Shown here: positions 11,966 to 25,724 of the stretch, piece by piece
Numbering within the stretch: the first letter of the stretch is position 1
Layout: every line of letters begins with the position of its first letter
Origin: Calliopsis andreniformis
Lineage: Eukaryota > Arthropoda > Insecta > Hymenoptera > Andrenidae
Direction: 5' to 3'
NCBI RefSeq assembly: GCF_051401765.1
Contig: NW_027480494.1
Location: 1,488,001-1,552,000, forward strand
DNA length: 64,000 nt
Made by a program: the position numbers and the translations under genes
The notes under the pieces: model-generated
The model's database searches: none
Seen by the model: only the letters and a program-made list of their open reading frames with translations
Told to the model about the DNA's origin: nothing

Positions 11966-14900
11966 ACCAGCCGTAGGCAGAGCCATAGCAGCCATAGATG
12001 TATCCATAGCAGACACACACATAGCCACAGCCATAGCAGACATAATCATAGCCATAGCCATAGCAGCCAATGCCATAGCTATAGCCATAGCAGCTGTAGC
12101 CATTGCCAAAGCGGCCATAGCCATAGCCACAGCAGCCTTAGCCATAGCCATAGCCATAGCAGACATAGCCATAGCCATAGCCATAGCAGCCTTGGCCGTA
12201 GCCATAGTCATAGCAGACATAGCCATAGCCATAGCCATAGCAGCCATAGCCATAGCCATAGCAGTCATGGCCATAGCCATAGACAAGGCAGCCATAATCA
12301 TAGCCACAGCCATAGCAGCCATAGCCATAACCATAGCAGCCATAGCCATAGCCATAGCAGACATAACCACATCCATAGCAGCCATAGCCATAGCCATAGC
12401 AGCCATAGCCATAGCCATAGCAGCCATAGGCATAGCCATACCCATAGCAGCCATAGCCATAGCCATAGCAGTCATAGCCATAGACATAGCCATAGCAGCC
12501 ATAGCCATAGCCATAGCCATAGCAGACATAGCCATAGCCATAGCAGCCATAGCCATAGCCATACCCATAGCAGCCATAGCCATAGCCATAGCAGCCATAA
12601 CCATAGCCATAGCAGCCATAGCGATAGACAAAGCAGCCGTAGGCAGAGCCATAGCAGCCATAGCTATATCCATAGCAGACACACACATAGCCACAGCCAT
12701 AGCAGCCATAATCATAGCCATAGCCATAGCAGCCAGAGCCAGAGCCACAGCAGCCGTAGTCATAGCCATAGCCTTAGCAGCCATAGACGGAACCAGAGCC
12801 ATAGCAGCCATAGCCATACCCATAGCTGCCATAGCCATGGCCATTGTAGCCAAAGCCATAGCCATAGCAGCCATAGCCATAGACATAGCCATAGCAGCCA
12901 TAGCCAATGCCATAGCCATGGCCATAGCAGCCATAGCCATACCCATAGCTGCCATAGCCATAGCCATAGCAGACATAGCCATAGCCATAGCCATAGCAGC
13001 CATACCCATAGCCATAGCAGCCATACCCATAGCCATAGCAGCCATAGCCATAGCCATAGCAGCCATAGCCGTAGCCATAGCAGCCATAGCCATGGCCATA
13101 GCAGCCATAACCATAGCCATAGCAGCCATAGCGATAGCCATTGCAGCCATAACCACAGCCATAGCTGCCATAGCCATGGCCATAGTAGCCAAAGCCATAG
13201 CCATAGCAGCCATAGCCATAGACATAGACATAGCCATAGCAGCCATAGCCATAGCCATAGCCATAGCCATAGCAGCCATAACCATAGCCGTAGCAGCCAT
13301 AGCCACAGCCATAGCAGCCATAGCAGTCATAGCGATAGCCATAGCAGCCATAGGCATACCCATAGCAGCCGGAGCCAGAGCCACAGCAGCCGTAGACATA
13401 GCCATAGCCTTAGCATCCATAGCCACAACCATAGCCATCGCAGCCATAGCCATAGCCATAGCAGCCATTGCAATGGCCATAGTAGCCAAAGCCGTAGCCA
13501 TAGCAGCCATAGCCATAGCCATATCCATAGCAGCCATAGCCATAGCCATAGCAGTCATAGCCATAGCCATAGCCATAGCAGCCATAGCCATAGACATAGC
13601 CATAGCAGTCATAGCCATAGCCATAGCCATAGCAGCCATAGCAATAGCTATAGCCATAGCAGCCATAGCCATAGCCATAGCAGCCATAGCAATAGCCATA
13701 GCAGCCATAACCACAGCCATAGCAGCCATAGCCATAGCCATAGCAGCCATAGCCATAGCCATAGCAGTCATAGCCATAGGCATAGACATAGCAGCCATAG
13801 CCATAGCCATAGCCATAGCAGACATAGCCATAGCCATAGCAGCCATAGCCATAGCCATACCCATAGCAGCCATAGCCATAGCCATAGCAGTCATGGCCAT
13901 AGCCATAGACAAAGAAGCCATAGCCATAGCCACAGCCATAGCAGCCATAGCCATAACCATAGCAGCCATAGCCATAGCCATAGCAGACATAACCACAGCC
14001 ATAGCAGCCATAGCCATAGCCATAGCAGCCATAGCCATAGCCATAGCAGCCAGAGCCAGAGCCACAGCAGCCGTAGACATAGCCATAGCCTTAGGAGCCA
14101 TAGACATAACCATAGCCATAGCAGCCATAGAAATAGCCATAGCCATAGCCATAGCAGCCATAGCCATAGCCGTAGCAGCCATAGCCATAGTCATAGCAGC
14201 CATAGCAGCCATAGCGATAGCCATAGCAGCCATAGGCATACCCATAGCAGCCGGAGCCAGAGCCACAGCAGCCGTAGACATAGCCATAGCCTTAGCATCC
14301 ATAGCCATAACCATAGCCATAGCAGCCATAGCAATAGCCATAGCAGTCATAGCCATAGCCATAGCCATAACAGCCATAGCCATAGCAGCCATAGCCATAG
14401 CCATAGCAGCCGTAGCCATAGCAGCCGCAGCCATAGCCATAGCCATAGCAGCCATTGCCATAGCCATTGCAGCCATAACCACAGCCATAGCAGCCATAGC
14501 CATAGCCATAGCAGCCATAGGCATAGCCATAGCAGCCAGAGCCAGAGCCGCAGCAGCCGTAGACATAGCCATAGCCTTAGCAGCCATAGACATAACCATA
14601 GCCATAGCAGCAATAGCCATTGCCATAGCTGCCATAGCCATGGCCATAGTAGCCAAAGCCATAGCCATAGCAGCCGTAGCCATAGATATAGACATAGCCA
14701 TAGCAGCCATAGCCATAGCTATAGCCATAGCCATAGCCATAGCAGCCATAGCCATAGACATAGACATAACCATAGCAGCCATAGCCATAGCCATAGCCAT
14801 AGCCATAGCAGCCATAACCATAGCCGTAGCAGCCATAGCCACAGCCATAGCAGCCATAGCAGCCATAGCGATAGCCATAGCAGCCATAGGCATACCCATA

Positions 14901-15559
14901 GCAGCCGGAGCCAGAGCCACAGCAGCCGTAGACATAGCCATAGCCTTAGCAGCCATAGACATAACCATAGCCATAGCAGCAATAGCCATTGCCATAGCTG
15001 CCATAGCCATGGCCATAGTAGCCAAAGCCATAGCCATAGCAGCCGTAGCCATAGATATAGACATAGCCATAGCAGCCATAGCCATAGCCATAGCCATAGC
15101 CATAGCCATAGCAGCCATAGCCATAGCCGTAGCAGCCATAGCCATAGCCATAGCAGCCATAACAGCCATAGCGGTAGCCATAGCAGCCACAGGCATACCC
15201 ATAGCAGCCGGAGCCAGAGCCACAGCAGCCGTAGACATAGCCATAGCCTTAGCATCCATAGCCATAACCATAGCCATAGCAGCCATAGCCATAGCCATAG
15301 CAGTCATAGCCATAGCCATAGCCATAACAGCCATAGCCATAGCAGCCATAGCCATAGCCATAGCCATAGCCGTAGCAGCCATAGCCATAGCCATAGCAGC
15401 CATAGCCATAGCCATAGCAGCCATAGCCATAGCCAGAGCAGCCATAGCCAAAGCCATAGCAGCCATAGCCATAGCCATAGCAGCCATAGCCATAGCCATA
15501 GCAGCCATAGCCATAGCCAGAGCAGCCATAGCCAAAGCCATAGCAGCCATAGCCATAGC

Positions 15560-16660
15560 CATAGCAGCCATAGCCATAGCCATACCCATAGCAGCCATAG
15601 CCATAGCCATAGCAGTCATAGCTATAGCCATAGCCATCGCAGCCATAGCCATAGCCATAGCCATAGCAGCCATAGCCATACCCATAGCAGCCATGGCCAT
15701 AGCCATACCCATAGCAGCCATAGCCATAGCCATAGCCGTCATAGCCATAGGCATTAGCCATAGCAGCCATAGCGATAGCCATAGCCATAGCAGTCATAGC
15801 CATAGCAATAGCAGGCATAGCAATAGCCATAGCAGCCATAACCACAGCCATAGCAGCCATAGCCATAGCCATAGCAGCCATAGCCATAGCCATAGCAGCC
15901 AGACCCAGAGCCACAGCAGCCGTAGACATAGCCATAGCCTTGGCAGCCATAGACATAACCATAGCCATAGCAGCCATAGCCATAGCCATAGCAGCAATAG
16001 CCATGGCCATAGTGCCAAAGCCATAGCCATAGCAGCCATATCCATAGACATAGCCATAGCAGCCATAGCCATAGCCACAGCCATAGCCATTGCCATAGCA
16101 GCCATAGCCATAGGCATAGCAGCCATAGCCATAGCCATAGCAGCCATAGCCATAGCCATAGCAGTCATAGCTATAGCCATAGCCATAGCAGCCATAGCCA
16201 TAGCCATAGCCATAGCAGCTATAGCCATAGCCATAGCAGCCATAGCCATAGCCATACCCATAGCAGCCATAGCCATAGCCATAGCCGTCATAGCCATAGC
16301 CATTAGCCATAGCAGCCATAGCGATAGCCATAGCCATAGCAGCCATAGCCATAGCAATAGCAGCCATAGCAATAGCCATAGCGGCCATAACCACAGCCAT
16401 AGCAGCCATAGCCATAGCCATAGCAGCCATAGCCATAGCCATAGCAGCCAGACCCAAAGCCACAGCAGCCGTAGACATAGCCATAGCCTTGGCAGCCATA
16501 GACATAACCATAGCCATAGCAGCCATAGCCATAGCCATAGCAGCAATAGCCATGGCCATAGTAGCCAAAGCCATAGCCATAGCAGCCATATCCATAGACA
16601 TAGCCATAGCAGCCATAGCCATAGCCACAGCCATAGCCATTGCCATAGCAGCCATAGCCA
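15560..16660. repeat. 549-bp tandem duplication with a one-base deletion
   Basis: Words around 15,615 (GTCATAGCTATAG), 15,752 (CATTAGCC) and 15,938 (CCTTGGC) recur 549 bp later at 16,164, 16,301 and 16,487. After 16,013 the offset becomes 550, because the first copy reads ATAGTGCC where the second reads ATAGTAGCC. That is a single-base deletion and therefore a -1 phase change in copy one only. Outer limits are approximate. Confidence 0.75.
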
Positions 16661-17803
16661 TAGCCATAGCAGTCATAGCCATAGCCATAGCCATAGCAGC
16701 CATTGCCATAGCCATAGCCATAGCAGCCATAGCCATAGCCATAGCAGTCATAGACATAGCCATAGCCATAACAGCCATAGCCATGGCAGCCATAGTCATA
16801 GCCACAGCCATAGCCATAGCAGCCATAGCCATAGCCATAGCAGCCATAGCCATAGCCATAGCAGCCATAGCGATAGCCATAGCAGTCATAGGCATACCCA
16901 TAGCTGCCGGAGCCAGAGCCACAGCAGCCGTAGACATAGCCATAGCCTTAGCAGCCATAGAAATATCCATAACCATAGCAGCCATAGCCATAGCCATAGC
17001 AGCCACAGCCATGGCCATAGTAGCAAAAGCCATAGCCATAGCATCCATATCCAAAGACATAGCCATAGCAGCCAGAGTCATAGCCATAGCCATAGCTATA
17101 GCAGCCATAGCCATAGCCATAGCAGCCATAGCCACAGCCATAGCCATAGCAGCCGTATCCATAGCCATAGCCATAGCAGCCGTATCCACAGCCATAGTAG
17201 CCATAGCCATAGCCATAGCAGCCATAACCGTAGCCATAGCGGCCATAGCGATAGCCATAGCAGCCGTAGGCAGAGCCATAGCAGCCATAGCTATATCCAT
17301 AGCAGACACACACATAGCCACAGCCATAGCAGCCATAATCATAGCCATAGCCATAGCAGCCAATGCCATAACCATAGCCATAGCAGCTGTAGCCATTGCC
17401 AAAGCGGCCATAGCCATAGCCACAGCAGCCTTATACATAGCCATAGCCATAGCGGACATAGCCATAGCCATAGCCATAGCAGCCTTGGCCGTAGCCATAG
17501 TCATAGCAGCCATAGCCATAGCCATAGCCATAGCAGCCATAGCCATAGACATAGACATAGCCATAGCAGCCATAGCAGCCATAGCGATAGCCATAGCAGC
17601 CATAGGCATACCCATAGCAGCCGGAGCCAGAGCCACAGCAGCCGTAGGCATAGCCATAGCCTTAGCAGCCATAGCCATAGCCATACCCATAGCAGCCATA
17701 GCCATAGCCATAGCAGCCATTGCAATGGCCATAGCAGCCATAGCCATAGCCATACCCATAGCAGCCATAGCCATAGCCATAGCAGTCATGGCCATAGCCA
17801 TAG

Positions 17804-17809
17804 ACTAGG
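17804..17809. other. ACTAGG word that stops open frames on both strands
   Basis: The block word ATAGACAAGGC is here ATAGACTAGGC. One A-to-T change makes the palindrome CTAG, which reads TAG on the + strand (17,806-17,808) in the Ile-Ala frame and TAG on the minus strand (17,805-17,807) in the Ala-Met frame. This one base ends the long open frames on both strands, showing how little those frames depend on function. Confidence 0.8.
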
Positions 17810-19050
17810 CAGCCATAATCATAGCCACAGCCATAGCAGCCATATCCCTAACCATAGCAGCCATAGCCATAGCCATAGCAGACATAACCACACCCATAGC
17901 AGCCATAGCCATAGCCATAGCAGCCATAGCCATAGCCATAGCAGCCATAGGCATAGCCATACCCATAGCAGCCATAGCCATAGCCATAGCAGTCATAGCC
18001 ATAGACATAGCCATAGCAGCCATAGCCATAGCCATAGCCATAGCAGACATAGCCATAGCCATAGCAGCCATAGCCATAGCCATACCCATAGCAGCCATAG
18101 CCATAGCCATAGCAGTCATAGCCATAGCCATATACAAGGCAGCCATAATCATAGCCACAGCCATAGCAGCCATAGCTATAACCATAGCAGCCATAGCCAT
18201 ATCCATAGCAGACATAACCACAGCCATAGCAGCCATAGCCATAGCCATAGCAGCCATAGCCATAGCCATAGCAGCTAGAGCCAGAGCCACAGCAGCCGTA
18301 GACATAGCCATAGCCTTAGCAGCCATAGAAATATCCATAACCATAGCAGCCATAGCCATAGCCATAGCAGCCACAGCCATGGCCATAGTAGCAAAAGCCA
18401 TAGCCATAGCAGCCATAGCCATAGACATAGCCATAGCAGCCATAGCCATAGCCATAGCCATGGCCATAGCAGCCATAGCCATACCCATAGCAGCCATAGC
18501 CATAGCCATAGCAGACATAGCCATAGCCATAGCCATAGCAGCCATACCCATAGCCATAGCAGCCATAGCCATAGCCATAGCAGCCATAGCCGTAGCCATA
18601 GCAGCCATAGCCATAGCCATAGCAGCCATAACCATAGCCATAGCAGCCATAGCGATAGACAAAGCAGCCGTAGGCAGAGCCATAGCAGCCATAGCTATAT
18701 CCATAGCAGACACACACATAGCCACAGCCATAGCAGCCATAATCATAGCCATAGCCATAGCAGCCAAATCCATAGCCATAGCCATAGCAGCTGTAGCCAT
18801 TGCCAAAGCGGCCATAGCCATAGCCATAACAGCCATAGCCATAGCAGCCATAGCCATAGCCATAGCCATAGCCGTAGCAGCCATAGCCATAGCCATAGCA
18901 GCCATAGCCATAGCCATAGCAGCCATAGCCATGGCCATAGTAGCCAAAGCCATAGCCATAACAGCCATAGCCATAGACATAGCCATAGCAGCAATAGCCA
19001 TAACCATAGCCATAGCAGCCATAGCCATAGCAATAGCAGCCATAGCCATA

Positions 19051-22000
19051 GCAATAGCAGCCATAGCAATAGCCATAGCAGCCATAACCACAGCCATAGC
19101 AGCCATAGCCATAGCCATAGCAGCGATAGCCATAGCCATAGCAGCCAGACCCAGAGCCACAGCAGCCGTAGACATAGCCATAGCCTTGGCAGCCATAGAC
19201 ATAACCATAGCCATAGCAGCCATAGCCATAGCCATAGCAGCAACAGCCACGGCCATAGTAGCCAAAGCCATAGCCATAGCAGCCATATCCATAGACATAG
19301 CCATAGCAGGCATAGCCATAGCCACAGCCATAGCCATTGCCATAGCAGCTATAGCCATAGCCATAGCAGCCATAGCCATAGCCATAGCAGCCATAGCCAT
19401 AGCCATAGCCATAGCGGCCATAGCCATAGCCATAGAAGTCGTAGCCATAGCCATAGCCATAACAGCCATAGCCATAGCAGCCATAGCCATAGCCATAGCC
19501 ATAGCCAGAGCAGCCATAGCCATAGCCATAGCAGCCATAGCCATAGCCATTGCAGCCATGGCCATAGCAGCCTTAGCCACAGCCATAGCAGCCATAGCCA
19601 TAGCCATAGCAGCCATAGCCATAGCCATAACTGCCATAGTCATAACCATAGCCATAGAAGCCATAGCCATAGCCATAGCAGCCATAGCCATAGCCATAGC
19701 AGCCATAGCCATAGCCATTGCAGCCATAGCCATAGCAGCCTTAGCCACAGCCATAGCAGCCATAGCCATAGCCATAGCAGCCATAGCCATAGCCATAACT
19801 GCCATAGTCATAACCATAGCCATAGAAGCCATAGCCATAGCCATAGCAGCCATAGCCGTAGCCATAGCAGCTATAGCCATAGCCATAGCAGCCATAGCCA
19901 TAGCCATAGCCATAGCAGCCATATCCATAGCCATAGCAGATATAGCCATAGCAGCCGCAGCTATAGCCATAGCCATAGCAGCCATTACCATAGCCATAGC
20001 AGCAATAACCACAGCCATAGCAGCCATAGCCATAGCCGTAGCAGCCATAGCCATTGCCATAGCAGCCAGAGCCAGAGCCACAGCAGCCGTAGTCATAGCC
20101 ATAGCCTTAGCAGCCATAGACAGAACCATAGCCATAGCAGCCATAGCCATAGCCATAGCTGCCATAGCCATGGCCATAGTAGCCAAAGCCATAGCCATAG
20201 CAGCCATAGCCATAGACATAGCCATAGCAGCCATAGCCAATGCCATAGCCATGGCCACAGCAGCCATAGCCATACCCATAGCAGCCATAGCCATAGCCAT
20301 AGCAGACATAGCCATAGCCATAGCCATAGCAGCCATACCCATAGCCATAGCAGCCATAGCCATAGCCATAGCAGCCATAGCCGTAGCCATAGCAGCCATA
20401 GCCATAGCCATAGCAGCCATAACCATAGCCATAGCAGCCATAGCGATAGCCAAAGCAGCCGTAGGCAGAGCCATAGCAGCCATAGCTATATCCATAGCAG
20501 ACACACACATAGCCACAGCCATAGCAGCCATAATCATAGCCATAGCCATAGCAGCCAAAGCCATAGCCATAGCCATAGCAGCTGTAGCCATTGCCAAAGC
20601 GGCCATAGCCATAGCCATAGCAGCCATAGCCATAGCCATAGCAGCCGTAGCCATAGCAGCCGCAGTCATAGCCAATGCCATAGCAGCCATAGCCATAGCC
20701 ATAGCAGCCATAGCCATAGCCATAGCGGCCATAGCCATAGCCATAGAAGTCGTAGCCATAGCCATAGCCATAACAGCCATAGCCATAGCAGCCATAGCCA
20801 TAGCCATAGCCATAGCCATAGCAGCCATAGCCATAGCCATAGCAGCCATTGCCATAGCCATTGCAGCCATAGCCATAGCAGCCTTAGCCACAGCCATAGC
20901 AGCCATAGCCATTGCCATAGCAGCCATAGCCATAGCCATAAATGCCATAGTCATAACCATAGCCATAGAAGCCATAGCCATAGCCATAGCAGCCATAGCC
21001 ATAGCCATAGCAGCCATAGCCATAGCCATTGCAGCCATAGCCATAGCAGCCTTAGCCACAGCCATAGCAGCCATAGCCATAGCCATAGCAGCCATAGCCA
21101 TAGCCATAACTGCCATAGTCATAACCATAGCCATAGAAGCCATAGCCATAGCCATAGCAGCCATAGCCGTAGCCATAGCAGCTATAGCCATAGGCATAGC
21201 AGCCATAGCCATAGCCATAGCCATAGCAGCCATATCCATAGCCATAGCAGATATAGCCATAGCAGCCGCAGCCATAGCAATAGCCATAGCAGCCATTACC
21301 ATAGCCATAGCAGCAATAACCACAGCCATAGCAGCCATAGCCATAGCCGTAGCAGCCATAGCCATAGCCATAGCAGCCATAGCCATAGCCATAGCAGTCA
21401 TAGCCATAGCCATACCCATAGCAGCCATAGCCATAGCCATAGCAGACATAGCCATAGCCATAGCCATAGCAGCCATACCCATAGCCATAGCAGCCATAGC
21501 CATAGCCATAGCAGCCATAGCCGTAGCCATAGCAGCCATAGCCATAGCCATAGCAGCCATAACCATAGCCATAGCAGCCATAGCGATAGCCAAAGCAGCC
21601 GTAGGCAGAGCCATAGCAGCCATAGCTATATCCATAGCAGACACACACATAGCCACAGCCATAGCAGCCATAATCATAGCCATAGCCATAGCAGCCAAAG
21701 CCATAGCCATAGCCATAGCAGCTGTAGCCATTGCCAAAGCGGCCATAGCCATAGCCACAGCAGCCTGAGCCATAGCCATAGACATAGCAGACATAGCCAT
21801 AGCCATAGCCATAGCAGGCTTGGCCGTAGCCACAGTCATAGCAGACATAGCCATAGCCATAGCCATAGCAGCCATAGCCATAGCCATAGCAGCCGTAGCC
21901 ATAGCTGCCGCAGTCATAGCCAATGCCATAGCAGTCATTGCCATAGCCATTGCAGCCATAACCACAGCCATAGCTGCCATAGCCATGGCCATAGTAGCCA

Positions 22001-25000
22001 AAGCCATAGCCATAGCAGTCATAGCCATAGACATAGACACAGCCATAGCAGCCATAGCCATAGCCATAGCCATAGCCATAGCAGCCATAGCCATAGCCGT
22101 AGCAGCCATAGCCATAGCCATAGCAGCCATAGCAGCCATAGCGATAGCCATAGCAGCCACAGGCATACCCATAGCAGCCGGAGCCAGAGCCACAGCAGCC
22201 GTAGACATTGCCATAGCCTTAGCATCCATAGCCATAACCATAGCCATAGCAGCCATAGCCATAGCCATAGCAGCCATTGCAATGGCCATAGTAGCCAAAG
22301 CCGTAGCCATAGCAGCCATTGCCATAGCCATATCCATAGCAGCCATAGCCATAGCCATAGCAGTCATAGCCATAGCCATAGCAGCCATAGCCATAGCCAT
22401 TGCAGCCATAGCCATAGCAGCCTTAGCCACAGCCATAGCAGCCATAGCCATAGCCAGAGCAGCCATAGCCATAGCCATAGCAGCCATAGCCATAGCCATT
22501 GCAGCCATAGCCATAGCAGCCTTAGCCACAGCCATAGCAGCCATAGCCATAGCCATAGCAGCCATAGCCATAGCCATAACTGCCATAGTCATAACCATAG
22601 CCATAGAAGCCATAGCCATAGCCATAGCAGCCATAGCCATAGCCATAGCAGCCATAGTCATAGCTGCCGCAGCCATAGCTATAGCCATAGCATCCATAGT
22701 CATAGCAGCCGGAGCCAGAGCCACAGCAGCCGTAGACATAGCCATAGCCTTACCAGCCATAGCCATAACCATAGCCATAGCAGCCGCAGCCATAGCCATA
22801 GCCATAGCAGCCATTGCCATAGCCATAGCCATAGCAGCTATAGCCGTAGCCATAGCCATAGCAGCCATAGCCATAGCAGCCGCAGCCATAGCCATAGCAG
22901 CCGCAGCCATAGCCATAGCCACAGCAGCCATTGCCATAGCCATACCAGCCATAACCACAGCCATAGCTGCCATAGCCATAGTCATAGCAGAAATAGCCAT
23001 AGCCATAGCAGCCAGAGCCAGAGCCACTGCAGCCGTAGACATAGCCATAGCCTTAGCCGCCATAGACAGAACCATAGCCATAGCAGCCATAGGCATAGCC
23101 ATAGCTGCCATAGCCATGGCCATAGTAGCCAAAGCCATAGCCATAGCAGACATATCCATAGACATAGCCATAGCAGCCATAGCCATAGCCACAGCCATGG
23201 CCATATCAGCCATAGCCATAGCCATAGCAGCCATAGCCATAGCCATAGCAGTCATAGCCATTTCGATAGCCGCAGAAGCCATAGCCATAACAGGCGTAGC
23301 CATAGCAGCTATAGCCATAGCCACAGTCATAGCCATAGCAGCCGTATCCATAGCCATTGTAGCCATTGCCATAACCATAGCAGAATTAGCCATAGCCATA
23401 GCCATAGCCACAGCAGCTATAGCCATAGCCATAGATATAGCAGCCATAGCCGTAGCCTTAGCAGCCATAGCCATAGCCATAGCAGCTATAGTAGACATAG
23501 CCATAGCCATAGCCATAACAGCCATAGCCATAGCAGCCATAGCCATAGCCATAGCCATAGCCAGAGCAGCCATAGCCATAGCCATAGCAGCCATAGCCAT
23601 AGCCATTGCAGCCATGGCCATAGCAGCCTTAGCCACAGCCATAGCAGCCATAGCCATAGCCATAGCAGCCATAGCCATAGCCATAACTGCCATAGTCATA
23701 ACCATAGCCATAGAAGCCATAGCCATAGCCATAGCAGCCATAGCCATAGCCATAGCAGCCATAGCCATAGCCATTGCAGCCATAGCCATAGCAGCCTTAG
23801 CCACAGCCATAGCAGCCATAGCCATAGCCATAGCAGCCATAGCCATAGCCATAACTGCCATAGTCATAACCATAGCCATAGAAGCCATAGCCATAGCCAT
23901 AGCAGCCATAGCCGTAGCCATAGCAGCTATAGCCATAGCCATAGCAGCCATAGCCATAGCCATAGCCATAGCAGCCATATCCATAGCCATAGCAGATATA
24001 GCCATAGCAGCCGCAGCTATAGCCATAGCCATAGCAGCCATTACCATAGCCATAGCAGCAATAACCACAGCCATAGCAGCCATAGCCATAGCCGTAGCAG
24101 CCATAGCCATTGCCATAGCAGCCATAGCCATAACCATAGCCATAGCAGCCATAGCCATAGCAATAGCAGCCATAGCAATAGCCATAGCAGCCATAACCAC
24201 AGCCATAGCAGCCATAGCCATAGCCATAGCAGCGATAGCCATAGCCATAGCAGCCAGACCCAGAGCCACAGCAGCCGTAGACATAGCCATAGCCTTGGCA
24301 GCCATAGACATAACCATAGCCATAGCAGCCATAGCCATAGCCATAGCAGCAACAGCCACGGCCATAGTAGCCAAAGCCATAGCCATAGCAGCCATATCCA
24401 TAGACATAGCCATAGCAGGCATAGCCATAGCCACAGCCATAGCCATTGCCATAGCAGCTATAGCCATAGCCATAGCAGCCATAGCCATAGCCATAGCAGC
24501 CATAGCCATAGCCATAGCCATAGCGGCCATAGCCATAGCCATAGAAGTCGTAGCCATAGCCATAGCCATAACAGCCATAGCCATAGCAGCCATAGCCATA
24601 GCCATAGCCATAGCCAGAGCAGCCATAGCCATAGCCATAGCAGCCATAGCCATAGCCATTGCAGCCATGGCCATAGCAGCCTTAGCCACAGCCATAGCAG
24701 CCATAGCCATAGCCATAGCAGCCATAGCCATAGCCATAACTGCCATAGTCATAACCATAGCCATAGAAGCCATAGCCATAGCCATAGCAGCCATAGCCAT
24801 AGCCATAGCAGCCATAGCCATAGCCATTGCAGCCATAGCCATAGCAGCCTTAGCCACAGCCATAGCAGCCATAGCCATAGCCATAGCAGCCATAGCCATA
24901 GCCATAACTGCCATAGTCATAACCATAGCCATAGAAGCCATAGCCATAGCCATAGCAGCCATAGCCGTAGCCATAGCAGCTATAGCCATAGCCATAGCAG

Positions 25001-25724
25001 CCATAGCCATAGCCATAGCCATAGCAGCCATATCCATAGCCATAGCAGATATAGCCATAGCAGCCGCAGCTATAGCCATAGCCATAGCAGCCATTACCAT
25101 AGCCATAGCAGCAATAACCACAGCCATAGCAGCCATAGCCATAGCCGTAGCAGCCATAGCCATTGCCATAGCAGCCAGAGCCAGAGCCACAGCAGCCGTA
25201 GTCATAGCCATAGCCTTAGCAGCCATAGACAGAACCATAGCCATAGCAGCCATAGCCATAGCCATAGCTGCCATAGCCATGGCCATAGTAGCCAAAGCCA
25301 TAGCCATAGCAGCCATAGCCATAGACATAGCCATAGCAGCCATAGCCAATGCCATAGCCATGGCCACAGCAGCCATAGCCATACCCATAGCAGCCATAGC
25401 CATAGCCATAGCAGACATAGCCATAGCCATAGCCATAGCAGCCATACCCATAGCCATAGCAGCCATAGCCATAGCCATAGCAGCCATAGCCGTAGCCATA
25501 GCAGCCATAGCCATAGCCATAGCAGCCATAACCATAGCCATAGCAGCCATAGCGATAGCCAAAGCAGCCGTAGGCAGAGCCATAGCAGCCATAGCTATAT
25601 CCATAGCAGACACACACATAGCCACAGCCATAGCAGCCATAATCATAGCCATAGCCATAGCAGCCAAAGCCATAGCCATAGCCATAGCAGCTGTAGCCAT
25701 TGCCAAAGCGGCCATAGCCATAGC
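19051..25724. repeat. 1.56-kb block copied at offset 5,109 bp
   Basis: 19,051-20,615 matches 24,160-25,724. Shared marks include CCTTGGC at 19,184 and 24,293, CCAGAGC near 19,505 and 24,614, and the landmarks at 20500 and 25609. To the left the copies differ by a 21-bp monomer insertion. To the right, 25.6-25.8 kb instead follows the sequence at 21.64-21.85 kb (offset 3,969; shared GCAGGCTTGG word). The second copy is therefore a mosaic of two sources. Confidence 0.75.
19460..24990. repeat. Segment with internal 168-bp tandem duplication, four copies
   Basis: A segment of about 0.4 kb begins near 19.46, 20.77, 23.52 and 24.57 kb. In each copy the words CCTTAGCCAC and ATAACTGCC occur twice, 168 bp apart (8 x 21): CCTTAG at 19,571 and 19,739, and at 20,882 and 21,050; ATAACT at 19,627 and 19,795. 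A shortened form with 99-bp spacing lies at 22,421 and 22,520. The 168-bp event therefore came before the spread of the segment. Confidence 0.75.

Larger units (their letters stand above)
525..16308. repeat. Seven-base words CATTAAC/CATTAGC that shift phase by +1
   Basis: ATTAACC or ATTAGCC (seven bases) stands in place of a six-base word, at 525, 2431, 3704, 8628, 11125, 15752 and 16301. Each follows a GTCATAGCC- or GCCATAGCC-type context and precedes a nonamer, so they are copies of one ancestral +1 insertion that was duplicated with its block. Each one changes the reading phase of everything downstream, for example from Ile-Ala to Ser-His on the + strand. The phase of the GACACACACA landmarks changes exactly as these events predict. 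None was seen to the right of 16,301. Confidence 0.85.
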
